This document shows positions 1-8,663 of a DNA stretch of 64,000 bases, one piece after another; position 1 is the stretch's first letter; every line of letters begins with the position of its first letter. The notes beneath the pieces are model-generated. The model was not told the origin of the DNA and made no database searches. It saw only the letters and a program-made list of their open reading frames with translations. Origin of the DNA: NZQO01 sp964639255 (GTDB lineage Bacteria; Bacteroidota; Bacteroidia; Flavobacteriales; Flavobacteriaceae); contig CAZXDP010000001.1 of assembly GCA_964639255.1 (NCBI GenBank), positions 91,608-155,607 of the forward strand, written 5' to 3'. The translations under genes and the position numbers were made by a program.

Positions 1-494
1 TGTATTGCCTTGTCATATTGGCGCGTTCGGGAATAAAGGTTCGCTAAGTCTTCTTTATAATCTTCATCGTATTCGCTTAATTTGATCACCAAGGGAATGG
101 CCGCATCTAAATCCTGTTCCACGTAATATAAATCGTAAAGCGCTTCGAGTACATCGAGCCTGTCGCCTTGCAATTGCTGAACCTTCTTGAACTGTTCTTC
201 GGCCGCATCGAACCGCTCGAGTGCCACCAGATTCTTGCCCTGTTCGAAGGCGATTACGGCATCTAGCGCCGGTTGGTCTTTGGTCGCCTTTGAAGCTTGC
301 GAGAGCGAGGTAAGTGCCAATTCATAATTTTCGATGGCGCGTTGTTTTAGGGCCTCAAAAAAATGTTCCTGAAACATATCGGTCACATTCCCCAGATCGT
401 CGGTAGGCATCTCGGTATCCTGTGCAAAAACCTGCCCCGGAAGCAATATACTTCCGAAGAAAAAAAGAAATACGATGCACAGGGTATGCTTCAT
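1..494 (-). CDS. TPR-type secreted protein, N-terminal part (cut by window edge)
   Basis: An open frame starts with ATG at 494 and runs off the left edge without a stop, giving 164 visible residues. Residues 1-22 look like a type I signal peptide: positive start, hydrophobic core, then V-F-A-Q at the likely cleavage site. The mature part is helical and reads like tandem tetratricopeptide units (for example ALxxYxxALTxL, AFEQGKNLVALERF and AEEQFKKVQ spacing), so it is probably a periplasmic scaffold for protein contacts. It begins 15 bases after the nucleotidyltransferase gene and is probably the last visible gene of that operon. No specific function can be assigned. Confidence 0.75.
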   Translation of the reverse strand, partial: MKHTLCIVFLFFFGSILLPGQVFAQDTEMPTDDLGNVTDMFQEHFFEALKQRAIENYELALTSLSQASKATKDQPALDAVIAFEQGKNLVALERFDAAEEQFKKVQQLQGDRLDVLEALYDLYYVEQDLDAAIPLVIKLSEYDEDYKEDLANLYSRTRQYDKAI

Positions 495-508
495 AGCTTC
501 ACTTGCGG

Positions 509-1525
509 TTATGTGAGTTCAGAGTAATCGCCCAAGCTAACGCTGGTAAACTTCCCATTGAAAACGGCATGATTGCCAATCATAGCATTTTCGAGGTGGG
601 CGTTTTCGATTAAGGTATGTTTTTGAATGATACTATTGATAACGTTACTATTTACAATTTTCGTGCCTTCCCCGATAGAAACATAAGGACCTACCGTACT
701 GTTTTCAATGATGGCCTTTTCTCCTATAAAACAGGGTGGAATTACCTTCGCATTTATCTGGCTGTGGGTTTCTGAGAGGAGGGGAACACCATCGTCTTGT
801 AGAAATTGAAGCATTTTTCGATTGGTCTCCACGGTTACCTCCTTGTTGCCACAGTCCATCCATTCGTCTACCGTTCCCGGCTTAAATACCATGCCCTTGG
901 ACATCATACGCTTAATACCGTCATTAATCTGGTATTCTCCCCCGTGAATAATGTCGTGCTCCAACACATATTGTAGCTCTTGCTTGAGTGCTGCCACTTC
1001 CTTGAAATAATAGATGCCGATGACCGCAAGATCGCTTACAAATTCTAATGGTTTCTCTACCAGCTCAATAATTTCATTGTTATCATTCAAATTTACCACC
1101 CCGTAGGCTTGCGGATTGTCGACTTTTTTGGTCCAGATAACAGCATCGGCAGATTTGTCTAGATTGAAATCGGCCCGAATCAAGGTATCGGCATAGGCAA
1201 TGACCGCCGGCCCAGAAAGTGAAGGTTCGGCGCACATAATGGCGTGGCCAGTGCCCTTGGGTTCCAATTGGCGGTAAATAGAGGGTTTGGCACCTAAGCA
1301 CTCGGCTAGCTGTGTTAGGCTGTTCACCACATCATCCCCAAAAAAAGCAGGATCGCCCAATATGAAAGCGATTTCTTCGATAGCCTCATCGAGCACGCCC
1401 GCAATATCGCTTACCAAACGGTGCACGATGGGTTTTCCGGCCACTGGCACCAATGGTTTTGGGACTGTTAAGGTGTGGGGGCGAAGCCGACTCCCGCGGC
1501 CGGCCATAGGCACAATTATCTTCAT
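509..1525 (-). CDS. Sugar-phosphate nucleotidyltransferase with left-handed beta-helix tail
   Basis: 338 residues. The N-terminus carries the nucleotidyltransferase signature (GRGSRLRPHT at 9-18, then PKPL), with a VEKP motif near 156. This fold transfers an NMP onto a sugar 1-phosphate to make an NDP-sugar (RfbA, RmlA, ManC and GlmU relatives). From about residue 255 the sequence turns into hexapeptide-like isoleucine/valine repeats, a left-handed beta helix as in GlmU-type or archaeal-type enzymes. The sugar and nucleotide cannot be told from sequence. It lies 10 bases after dut in a tight operon with a flippase, which suggests envelope glycan supply. Confidence 0.88.
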   Translation of the reverse strand: MKIIVPMAGRGSRLRPHTLTVPKPLVPVAGKPIVHRLVSDIAGVLDEAIEEIAFILGDPAFFGDDVVNSLTQLAECLGAKPSIYRQLEPKGTGHAIMCAEPSLSGPAVIAYADTLIRADFNLDKSADAVIWTKKVDNPQAYGVVNLNDNNEIIELVEKPLEFVSDLAVIGIYYFKEVAALKQELQYVLEHDIIHGGEYQINDGIKRMMSKGMVFKPGTVDEWMDCGNKEVTVETNRKMLQFLQDDGVPLLSETHSQINAKVIPPCFIGEKAIIENSTVGPYVSIGEGTKIVNSNVINSIIQKHTLIENAHLENAMIGNHAVFNGKFTSVSLGDYSELT

Positions 1526-1535
1526 ACTAGTTCAT

Positions 1536-1970
1536 TTAACGGGTTCCGGTACTTCCAAATCCTCCCGAACCACGTGTAGTTTCATCCAATTCATCTACTT
1601 CTTCAAAAGAGACGTGTTCGTGCTTGGCAATGACAAGTTGTGCAATACGCTCGCCATCTTCGATGGTAAAATCGTCGTTAGAGAGGTTTACCAGAATAAC
1701 ACCAATTTCACCACGATAATCTGCATCGATGGTTCCGGGGCTGTTGAGCACTGTTATGCCTTTTTTGGCGGCGAGTCCACTTCTGGGACGCACCTGGGCC
1801 TCATACCCAATGGGAAGCTCAATGAACAGCCCGGTCTTTACTACAGCGCGTTGCAGCGGTTTCAAGGTGGAAGGCTCGGTCACATTGGCCCGTATATCCA
1901 TCCCGGCCGAGGCTATCGTTTCATAGCTGGGCAGCGGATGTTTCGATTTATTGATGATCTTTACCTTCAT
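1536..1970 (-). CDS. dut: dUTP diphosphatase (dUTPase)
   Basis: 144 residues, the normal length for the homotrimeric enzyme. It hydrolyses dUTP to dUMP and pyrophosphate, keeping uracil out of DNA and feeding thymidylate synthesis. All five conserved motifs are visible in order: AGMDIRA, RSGLAAKKG, GTIDADYRGE, GERIAQLV and the C-terminal glycine-rich RGSGGFGSTG that closes over the substrate. The start codon overlaps the stop of the upstream flippase by four bases (ATGA), so translation is probably coupled. Confidence 0.97.
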   Translation of the reverse strand: MKVKIINKSKHPLPSYETIASAGMDIRANVTEPSTLKPLQRAVVKTGLFIELPIGYEAQVRPRSGLAAKKGITVLNSPGTIDADYRGEIGVILVNLSNDDFTIEDGERIAQLVIAKHEHVSFEEVDELDETTRGSGGFGSTGTR

Positions 1971-3487
1971 CTTCTAACTATTTTTTTAAGGTCGTTACGT
2001 TCCGAAAAATATACTACCAACAAAAATATCAATAATAAAGCGGTTCCCACCCATAGATTGCCCTCAAAAACATAGAAGGACACTGCGGCAAGGCCAATTG
2101 CCAACAAGGCGATCCTGGCTATGTGCCACACCTTGTAGGGCACCGCATAATGGCGCTGACCAAAATAATACGATAGTACCATCATGCTACCATACGCGGC
2201 AAGGGTGGCTACAGCTGATCCACGATAACTAAGATAGGGGATAAGCACTAAGTTTAGCAGTAGAGTTACCCCGGCTCCGAATAAGGAAATATAGGCTCCA
2301 AAGCGGGTTCGGTCTGTCACCTTGTACCAAACCGACAAATTATGGTAAACGCCCAAACATAGGTTGGCAAGCAAGATGAGAGGTACAATGTCTAAAGCTT
2401 CCCAATAGGCACTATCTGGAATTAAGATCCGTTTGAAAACATCGATATAAACCACCACGAAGAGCAGAATGGCACTTCCCAAAATGGTAAAATATCGGGT
2501 GATGGTTGCATACGTTTGCTTAGCATTGCTGTTACTCGCATGATTGAAGAAAAACGGTTCTATGCCCAATCGAAAGGCCGTAGCAAATAAGGTCATAAAA
2601 ACTCCCAGTTTGTAACAAGCGGCATATACCCCAACCTCCGATTCGGCGATGTTCTTCGGAAGCAAATACTTCAGCAAAATTTTATCGAACGCCTCGTTAA
2701 TGGAAAAGGCAATTCCAGCCACCAGCACGGGAAATCCGTACTTCATCATATTGCGCCATATCGAACTTTGAAAGGTAAAGCCAATTTTAAGATAAACAGG
2801 CAATACCATTAGCAAGGTGATGGCGCTGGCCAGCAGATTGGCAATGAAAACATAAGAAACCATATCCTCTGGATGGTACCAACCATCCCAGATGCTCCCA
2901 GGTGCTGTTTCGGCCCATTTCGGCAATACCAAGAAAAAAAACAAGTTAAAGCCCAAGTTGATGAGAACGTTTATAATTTTAACAACGGCATATCTTGTAG
3001 GTCGTTCGGTAACGCGGTACCAAGCAAAGGGGAGCACGCACAGGGCGTCTAACCCCAAAATGAGGATGCCATAGGTAACATAGGTCGTCTTAAAGTCTAA
3101 CAAGGAGCTTAACGACTCTCGAAACCCTAAAAAAATTGCTAGAAAGAGCGCGGTAGAAACCGTAAGTGACGTTAGGGCAGTTCCCTGCACCTGTTTTTTT
3201 TGATCGCTATGTTTGTTGACGAATCGGAAAAATGCCGTTTCCATTCCGTAGGAAAGAAGTACGTTCCCCAAAATGAGAAACGCCATGAGGGAAGCGTAAA
3301 CGCCATATTCGGCGGTACCCAAGACCTCTACATAAAGGGGGACCAGCACAATAGCCAAGGCCCGCGGCAAAACGGTGGCCAAACCGTACACAAATGTTTG
3401 CCGGAAAAGTTTTCTGAAAACGCTCAACGAATCTTTCGGATTTTTGGTAAAAGTATTGAAAATACCAATGAGCGCAAGGGTAATCAA
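1967..3487 (-). CDS. Polysaccharide flippase (Wzx/MurJ-like, MOP superfamily)
   Basis: 506 residues with 12-14 hydrophobic helices across the whole length. It resembles the polysaccharide biosynthesis/oligosaccharide flippase branch of the MOP superfamily, which moves lipid-linked glycans across the inner membrane; the pattern FxYGLATVLPRALAIVLVPLY at 31-51 is typical of the first helix. The chosen start overlaps the preceding lipoprotein stop by four bases (ATGA). A start nearer FRKLFRQ would also fit, because the first 24 residues are less conserved-looking. This is a second flippase, separate from the one at 32636-33868, so its substrate may differ from that of the main polysaccharide locus. 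Confidence 0.88.
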   Translation of the reverse strand: MITLALIGIFNTFTKNPKDSLSVFRKLFRQTFVYGLATVLPRALAIVLVPLYVEVLGTAEYGVYASLMAFLILGNVLLSYGMETAFFRFVNKHSDQKKQVQGTALTSLTVSTALFLAIFLGFRESLSSLLDFKTTYVTYGILILGLDALCVLPFAWYRVTERPTRYAVVKIINVLINLGFNLFFFLVLPKWAETAPGSIWDGWYHPEDMVSYVFIANLLASAITLLMVLPVYLKIGFTFQSSIWRNMMKYGFPVLVAGIAFSINEAFDKILLKYLLPKNIAESEVGVYAACYKLGVFMTLFATAFRLGIEPFFFNHASNSNAKQTYATITRYFTILGSAILLFVVVYIDVFKRILIPDSAYWEALDIVPLILLANLCLGVYHNLSVWYKVTDRTRFGAYISLFGAGVTLLLNLVLIPYLSYRGSAVATLAAYGSMMVLSYYFGQRHYAVPYKVWHIARIALLAIGLAAVSFYVFEGNLWVGTALLLIFLLVVYFSERNDLKKIVRR

Positions 3488-4023
3488 TCATTGTTTGGGT
3501 TGCCCTGTGGATACGCTAGCATCTCCTTTCTTTCTAAGTTTTCAATTTTGTAAAATTGCTCGATTCCCTGCTTTCGATAACGCACCACAGCTTCGTTCGA
3601 AGCAAGCTGAAAGGGGAAGGGTTCGCGCATGCTATTGCTCGCTTCCTCCTTTGGGTCATCGCTCATAATGACGTCATTTTCGGTATGTTCGGTAAAATAA
3701 CCAACGCACGTAAGTGGCTTTAGCGACGTAATTATGGCTTCGGTGCTCCTTCTGCGGAAATAGATGGCTGTAACTTCAACTTCAGCTTCCACAGTTTCGA
3801 ATTTGAGGTGCACATTCACTCCCTTTCCGCCCTCCTTGATCCCCGCTACCCATTCTTGGTAGTAAGCATCTGCTACTGTAAACGGAGGATTTTCCTGTAA
3901 AACTGGGGGCTTTCCGGCCAAATCTTGTTGTTGCGATGTTCCGCAGCCGGTAACGATGAGCATTAAAAGACAAATCCCTAATGGCACCTTCCATAACGTA
4001 CACTTGTTCAACATCGTTCTCAT
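3484..4023 (-). CDS. Hypothetical lipoprotein
   Basis: 179 residues. The N-terminus is a lipoprotein signal ending in a lipobox (L-I-V-T-G-C, Cys27), so the mature protein should be anchored to the outer or inner membrane. The body is soluble and mixed alpha/beta with no motif I can name. It overlaps the flippase start by four bases and follows the beta-barrel gene by 18 bases. Bacteroidota operons often place such small lipoproteins beside envelope genes, but no function follows from this. Confidence 0.75.
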   Translation of the reverse strand: MRTMLNKCTLWKVPLGICLLMLIVTGCGTSQQQDLAGKPPVLQENPPFTVADAYYQEWVAGIKEGGKGVNVHLKFETVEAEVEVTAIYFRRRSTEAIITSLKPLTCVGYFTEHTENDVIMSDDPKEEASNSMREPFPFQLASNEAVVRYRKQGIEQFYKIENLERKEMLAYPQGNPNND

Positions 4024-4041
4024 TTTTTATAAAATTTCCTT

Positions 4042-4578
4042 TTACATTCTAAAGCCGAATCCTAAAAAGGGAGCCACGCCTGTTAGCGCCTTTTCATCGA
4101 ATGTTACATTCTGTGCGTGCAAAAAAGGTAGCAAAAGCCTAACATAAACAATATCGGACAAATGGTACGCTACTCCCAACCCTACCTCAACCACCGTTAA
4201 CGCGCTATTCTGCACCGAGCCTCTGGTACGGTCCTCGAATCCAAAACCATATCCCAGTTGACCGAAAAAGGTCCACGAAGGTTTGTTGACGAAGTAATAT
4301 TGCGCGGAGGGAATTACACCATAGGAGCGAATAGTAGGGCCTCGATCTCCCTTAAAAAGCGTATTGTTTGAAGTAAAAAAGGAAGTTCCAATCGATACTT
4401 TTTGCGATACGAAATATTCTGCTCCAGCAATAGCGATGAGCCCAAAATCCTGAAATTGGAACGTTGGGTATGGCGCCGCCTGCACATATAGGTTGAAATC
4501 ACCTTTGGCGCTTTGACCAAATAGGACAGCAATGCCGAAGAATAGTAACAGTGTGGTAAGTAGAACACGGTTGGCCAT
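4042..4578 (-). CDS. Outer-membrane beta-barrel protein
   Basis: 178 residues. Residues 1-22 form a signal peptide ending in FGQS. The rest alternates aromatic and small residues in short strands (YFVSQKVSIGTSFF, SAQYYFV, WTFFGQLGYGFGFE) and ends FLGFGFRM with a C-terminal aromatic pattern, as in small eight-stranded outer-membrane barrels. The family is generic (OmpA-like or porin-like barrel without a periplasmic domain). It is the first gene of the minus-strand operon reading down to position 1 and has a good promoter 40 bases upstream. Confidence 0.75.
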   Translation of the reverse strand: MANRVLLTTLLLFFGIAVLFGQSAKGDFNLYVQAAPYPTFQFQDFGLIAIAGAEYFVSQKVSIGTSFFTSNNTLFKGDRGPTIRSYGVIPSAQYYFVNKPSWTFFGQLGYGFGFEDRTRGSVQNSALTVVEVGLGVAYHLSDIVYVRLLLPFLHAQNVTFDEKALTGVAPFLGFGFRM

Positions 4579-4615
4579 AAAGAAAAGGTGAATTGATTAC
4601 AGGGTTAGATATTAC

Positions 4616-4647
4616 CAAAAATAGTTCCAAAAGAAAAAACCTCCCAA
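4616..4647 (-). promoter_or_regulatory. Bacteroidota-type promoter for the 4578-to-1 operon
   Basis: On the minus strand TATTTTTG (4616-4623) matches the -7 consensus TAnnTTTG, and TTG (4645-4647) stands 21 bases upstream as a -33 element. Transcription would begin about 30 bases before the ATG at 4578. The -33 part sits inside the terminator hairpin of the upstream atp operon, so the two signals share bases. Confidence 0.55.
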
Positions 4648-4663
4648 GTTTGGAAGGTTTTTT
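4634..4663 (-). terminator. Intrinsic terminator after atpG
   Basis: An inverted repeat AACCTCC / GGAAGGTT with one mismatch is flanked by A6 on one side and T6 on the other, just downstream of the atpG stop at 4685. The A/T tracts suit termination on either strand, but only the minus strand has an upstream gene here. Confidence 0.65.
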
Positions 4664-4684
4664 AAAAAAATCTTTGCTAAGGAA

Positions 4685-5557
4685 TTAGCCGGCGAGGGCT
4701 TCGGCACCACCAACAATCTCGAGAATTTCCCCGGTAATGGCAGCCTGCCTGGCCTTATTGTATTCTAATGTAAGGTTGTTCTTTAGTTCCTTGGCATTGT
4801 CGGTAGCTTTGTGCATTGCAGTCATACGCGCACCGTGTTCACTCGCCACGCTATCGCGCACCGCTTTGAACAGTTGTGTCTTTAAACTCTTCGGAATTAG
4901 CTGCTCTACGATTTCAGCCTTGCTAGGTTCGAAAATATAGTCCGGCGTAGCCTTTTTAGCCTCTGCCTCGTCAATCTTCGGTGGCAAAATAGGCAAGAAC
5001 TGTTCGTTCATCACAACTTGCGTAGCCGCATTCTTGAACTTGTTGTACAGCACTACGATTTTATCATACTCACCGCGGTCGAACTTCTCCATGAGCATCT
5101 CGGCAATTTCAGAAACATTTTCAAAAGAAAGGTCGTCGAAAAGAGATGTATTATGGTGTACCACCTTTTCAGTTTTTTTTAGGATATCATTGCCCTTTTT
5201 ACCCAGGGTCATGAAATCTACCTCTTTTCCAGAGAATGTTTGCTGCGCAGTCTTTTTGGCTTCTTTTACGATGTTGCTATTAAACGCGCCTGCCAACCCC
5301 CTATTGGAGGTTATGGCAACTACCAACACCTTGTTCACCTCGCGTTGTTCGGCGAACTTGCTACCGCTATCGGCATCGAGCGTTGCACTTAAATTTTGAA
5401 GCAACTCGGTGAGCTTATCGGCATAGGGACGCATCGCTGTAATGGCATCTTGAGCCTTCTTGAGCTTAGCGGCAGACACCATTTTCATGGCACTGGTGAT
5501 CTGCATCGTTGAGCCTACCGAGGTGATTCTACTTCGTATTTCCTTTAAGTTAGCCAT
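4685..5557 (-). CDS. atpG: ATP synthase F1 gamma subunit
   Basis: 290 residues, normal length. Gamma is the central rotor shaft of the F1 sector, coupling c-ring rotation to catalysis in the alpha3beta3 ring. The N-terminal helix has the family pattern (IRSRITSVGSTMQITSAMKMVS, written here only in part: ITSAMKMVSAAKL), and the C-terminal helix has the signature YNKARQAAITGEILEIVGGA. It is the last gene of the atp operon, followed by a terminator. The spacer to atpA contains the assembly gap, so their true distance is unknown. Confidence 0.98.
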   Translation of the reverse strand: MANLKEIRSRITSVGSTMQITSAMKMVSAAKLKKAQDAITAMRPYADKLTELLQNLSATLDADSGSKFAEQREVNKVLVVAITSNRGLAGAFNSNIVKEAKKTAQQTFSGKEVDFMTLGKKGNDILKKTEKVVHHNTSLFDDLSFENVSEIAEMLMEKFDRGEYDKIVVLYNKFKNAATQVVMNEQFLPILPPKIDEAEAKKATPDYIFEPSKAEIVEQLIPKSLKTQLFKAVRDSVASEHGARMTAMHKATDNAKELKNNLTLEYNKARQAAITGEILEIVGGAEALAG

Positions 5558-5583
5558 TTTATCAATTATGAATTAAGAATTCA

Positions 5584-5683
5584 NNNNNNNNNNNNNNNNN
5601 NNNNNNNNNNNNNNNNNNNNNNNNNNNNNNNNNNNNNNNNNNNNNNNNNNNNNNNNNNNNNNNNNNNNNNNNNNNNNNNNNNN
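5584..5683. other. Assembly gap of 100 N flanked by GAATTCA
   Basis: Exactly 100 N separate atpG from atpA. The bases on both sides are AT-rich and both contain GAATTCA (left flank ...ATGAATTAAGAATTCA, right flank GAATTCATCATT). The round number points to a placeholder of unknown true length, and the shared edge motif suggests that a short AT-rich repeat stopped the assembler. No gene need be missing, since both neighbours are full length. Confidence 0.9.
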
Positions 5684-5693
5684 GAATTCATCA

Positions 5694-7271
5694 TTACTTA
5701 TACTTGGCGGCAACATCTTTTGCTACTGCAGCAAGGGTATCGGTAAGCTCGTCGGTAAATTTACCGGCCTTTAGCGCATCTAAGGTGTCGCGATGCTTAG
5801 CATTTAGCAGCTCCAAATAATCTCTTTCAAATTCCTTTACCTTTTCTACAGGCACGTTACGCAGTAAATTCTTTGAACCGGCATAGATAATGGCAATTTG
5901 ATCTTCAACAGTAAAAGGATCGTTCTGTGCTTGCTTTAAAATCTCTACGTTTCGCTTTCCTTTTTCGATAACATTCATCGTAGCGGCATCCAAATCGGAA
6001 CCGAACTTGGCGAATGCCTCAAGTTCACGGTACTGGGCTTGGTCAAGCTTTAAGGTACCGGCGACCTTCTTCATCGATTTAATTTGTGCCGACCCTCCTA
6101 CACGCGACACCGAGATACCTACGTTAATAGCAGGTCGTACCCCAGAGTTGAACAAGTCGCTCTCCAAGAAAATCTGTCCGTCGGTAATAGAAATTACGTT
6201 GGTAGGAATATAGGCCGAAACGTCACCCGCCTGGGTTTCGATAATAGGGAGTGCGGTAAGCGATCCGCCACCTTTCACGATAGGCTTCAACGATTCTGGC
6301 AAATCGTTCATGTTCTTTGCAATATCATCGTCTGCAATTACCTTGGCCGAACGCTCTAGCAAGCGAGAGTGCAAGTAGAATACGTCACCTGGATAAGCCT
6401 CACGTCCCGGTGGACGGCGAAGCAATAGTGATACCTCACGGTAGGCAACAGCTTGTTTGGAAAGGTCATCATAAACGATTAGGGCTGGACGTCCCGTGTC
6501 ACGGAAGTATTCCCCAATCGCTGCTCCTGCGAAAGGCGCATATACCTGCATAGGCGCAGGATCTGATGCATTTGCCGCAACGATAGTTGTATAAGCCAAT
6601 GCACCCGCATCTTCCAATACCTTGGCGATGTTTGCAACCGTAGAAGCCTTTTGCCCTACTGCAACATAGATACAGTACACAGGCTCCCCGGCATCGTAAA
6701 ATTCTTTCTGGTTCAAGATGGTATCGATACACACGGTAGACTTCCCTGTTTGACGGTCACCAATAACAAGCTCACGCTGGCCACGGCCCACAGGAATCAT
6801 CGCATCTATCGATTTGATACCCGTTTGAAGCGGCTCATTTACCGGCTGACGGTAGATTACCCCAGGTGCCTTACGCTCCAATGGCATTTCATAGGTTTGT
6901 CCTTCGATAGACCCTTTGCCATCAATAGGCTGGCCCAAGGTATTAACAACACGTCCTACGATGCCCTCGCCAACCTTAATAGAGGCGATTCGCTGCGTTC
7001 TCTTAACGGTAGCACCTTCGTTGATTTCTTTTGAAGGCCCTAGCAGTACCACGCCCACGTTATCTTCCTCGAGGTTCAAAACGATACCTTCCAGGCCGTT
7101 CTCGAACTCTACCAATTCGCCATATTGTGCGTTGGACAAACCGTACACACGGGCAATACCGTCACCTACGGTTAACACGGTTCCTACTTCATCAAGTGAA
7201 GCCGAGGCCTCAAAACCTGAAAGTTGTTCCTTTAAAATTGCTGAAACTTCAGCTGGTTTTACTTCTGCCAT
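5694..7271 (-). CDS. atpA: ATP synthase F1 alpha subunit
   Basis: 525 residues, the expected length. Alpha subunits alternate with beta in the F1 ring and carry the non-catalytic nucleotide sites. The Walker A loop is GDRQTGKST at 171-179, followed by the conserved QKASTVA and DDLSKQA (arginine/hinge region) and RRPPGREAYPGD. The SRVGGSAQ signature of the alpha C-domain is present. Upstream atpH is 49 bases away in the same operon. The catalytic beta subunit gene is not in the window. Confidence 0.99.
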   Translation of the reverse strand: MAEVKPAEVSAILKEQLSGFEASASLDEVGTVLTVGDGIARVYGLSNAQYGELVEFENGLEGIVLNLEEDNVGVVLLGPSKEINEGATVKRTQRIASIKVGEGIVGRVVNTLGQPIDGKGSIEGQTYEMPLERKAPGVIYRQPVNEPLQTGIKSIDAMIPVGRGQRELVIGDRQTGKSTVCIDTILNQKEFYDAGEPVYCIYVAVGQKASTVANIAKVLEDAGALAYTTIVAANASDPAPMQVYAPFAGAAIGEYFRDTGRPALIVYDDLSKQAVAYREVSLLLRRPPGREAYPGDVFYLHSRLLERSAKVIADDDIAKNMNDLPESLKPIVKGGGSLTALPIIETQAGDVSAYIPTNVISITDGQIFLESDLFNSGVRPAINVGISVSRVGGSAQIKSMKKVAGTLKLDQAQYRELEAFAKFGSDLDAATMNVIEKGKRNVEILKQAQNDPFTVEDQIAIIYAGSKNLLRNVPVEKVKEFERDYLELLNAKHRDTLDALKAGKFTDELTDTLAAVAKDVAAKYK

Positions 7272-7320
7272 TTTTATTACGATTTGAGGTGAAACCCCTT
7301 GCTTTCGCTAGCCGTTCACC

Positions 7321-7857
7321 CTAATTTAAGGTAAATTCTCTTTTTAATCGGTTTAATTTGTTTGCGATACTCGCGTTGTACTGAAGATCGCCCACGCGAA
7401 GGATAAACCCTCCAATGATCGATTCGTCCACGGTATTTTCAACGGTAACGTTCTTGCTACCCGTTAATTCTGTGACTTTATTTAAGATTTTCGTTTCCAA
7501 TGCCGGGGTTAGGGGTACGGCTGTGGTAACTTTGGCAACCTTAACACCTTGCGACTCGTTGAAGAGCGAAACGTAGCTTGCAGCAACCTCCCCCAACAAC
7601 TCAATACGTTGATTTTTAACCAATACCTTGATTAATGTTTTGGTAAGTTCGTCTTGGGAAGAGAACACACTCAACAGGGCCCGCTGTTTGTCTTCAGGTT
7701 TTATTACCGGACTACCCAATACCGCCCGCAGCTCGCGGCTACCAGCGATGGTTTGGTGTACCGATTGCATATCGCCAAACAAAAGTCCTTGTGAGCTTTT
7801 CTCACTGGCCTGTTGTAGCATTGCTTTGGCATATCGAATGGCTGCTCTGCTGCTCAT
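7321..7857 (-). CDS. atpH: ATP synthase F1 delta subunit
   Basis: 178 residues, normal for delta (OSCP in mitochondria). It ties the top of F1 to the peripheral stalk b dimer. The N-terminal helical domain begins SRAAIRYAKAML, and the C-terminal domain carries the family signature ESIIGGFILRVGDLQYNASI. It starts four bases after the atpF stop, in the normal F-H-A order. Confidence 0.97.
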   Translation of the reverse strand: MSSRAAIRYAKAMLQQASEKSSQGLLFGDMQSVHQTIAGSRELRAVLGSPVIKPEDKQRALLSVFSSQDELTKTLIKVLVKNQRIELLGEVAASYVSLFNESQGVKVAKVTTAVPLTPALETKILNKVTELTGSKNVTVENTVDESIIGGFILRVGDLQYNASIANKLNRLKREFTLN

Positions 7858-7861
7858 AGGT

Positions 7862-8362
7862 TTAATTCAATTTTGCGTCGGTCAACATCGTGTCCACCAA
7901 TTCCAATTGTTGGTCTTTGCTAGACAGTTCCTTTTTTACCACTTTTTCTGCAATCTGTACAGAAAGCTCGGCTACGTGGTTCTTCAATTCGGCCATAGCA
8001 GCTTTTTTCTCGCTCTCAATCGCTGCTTGGGCGTGGGCTATCATTTTGTTTGCCTCTTCTTGTGCTTCTTCCTTGGCATCGGCAATCATCTTTGTCTTAA
8101 TCTCCCTAGCCTCTTTCATCATAACATCGCGCTCGTTACGGGCCTCCTGGAGCAGCTTTTCGTTGCTTGCCTGCAAGTTTTCCATTTCGCGACGGGCTTC
8201 TTCGGCAGAGGCCAAGGCATTTTTAATGCCTTGTTCACGTTGGTTTACAGCTCCCAGAATAGGCTTCCAAGCATATTTCCGAAGCAAAAGCACCAATCCT
8301 ACAAAAATGAGGATCTGCCAGAAAAACAGGCCAAACGAAAACTGATCTATTAATTTTTCCAT
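7862..8362 (-). CDS. atpF: ATP synthase Fo b subunit
   Basis: 166 residues. One N-terminal membrane helix (about 9-28, FGLFFWQILIFVGLVLLL) is followed by a long charged coiled coil (about 30-140), the peripheral stalk that keeps F1 from turning with the rotor. The KPILGAV...R..GI pattern just after the helix is typical of bacterial b. There is one b-type gene only, so the stalk is presumably a homodimer. Confidence 0.97.
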   Translation of the reverse strand: MEKLIDQFSFGLFFWQILIFVGLVLLLRKYAWKPILGAVNQREQGIKNALASAEEARREMENLQASNEKLLQEARNERDVMMKEAREIKTKMIADAKEEAQEEANKMIAHAQAAIESEKKAAMAELKNHVAELSVQIAEKVVKKELSSKDQQLELVDTMLTDAKLN

Positions 8363-8440
8363 TTTCTAAAATTTCAGGGTACTTTAATTTTTAATGGTAC
8401 AGCCGCTCCAACCAACCGTTGCAGCAGCTGTACTTTTTAG

Positions 8441-8632
8441 TTACGCTGCGAAAAGGGCAGCAAATCCAATACCTTCAATAAGCGCCGCTGCAATAAGCAT
8501 TGCTGTTTGAATCTTTCCAGAGGCCTCAGGCTGGCGAGCAATCGCTTCCATGGCGCGACCACCAATCATACCGATACCAAGACCGGCTCCGATTACAATT
8601 AAACCTGCTCCTACAATAGTTGGGATTTCCAT
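8441..8632 (-). CDS. atpE: ATP synthase Fo c subunit (rotor ring)
   Basis: 63 residues, on the short side but usual for Bacteroidota. Two membrane helices are joined by the polar loop ARQPEAS, which contacts gamma/epsilon. The ion-binding glutamate lies in ALIEGIGF on helix 2. The residues around it do not match the sodium-type pattern (Gln in helix 1 and Glu-Ser/Thr in helix 2), so proton coupling is the better reading. It lies between atpB and atpF. Confidence 0.97.
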   Translation of the reverse strand: MEIPTIVGAGLIVIGAGLGIGMIGGRAMEAIARQPEASGKIQTAMLIAAALIEGIGFAALFAA

Positions 8633-8663
8633 AATATATAATTAAAAATTAAACGTTCTACAA

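Noticed and set aside
1287..2075. Long plus-strand open frame opposite dut and the nucleotidyltransferase
   Set aside because: It is a shadow of two well-supported minus-strand genes and has no recognisable protein features.
8441..8632. Sodium-coupled ATP synthase c subunit
   Set aside because: The helix-1 Gln and the Glu-Ser/Thr pair of sodium-binding rings are missing (the helix reads ALIEGIGF), so proton coupling is more likely.
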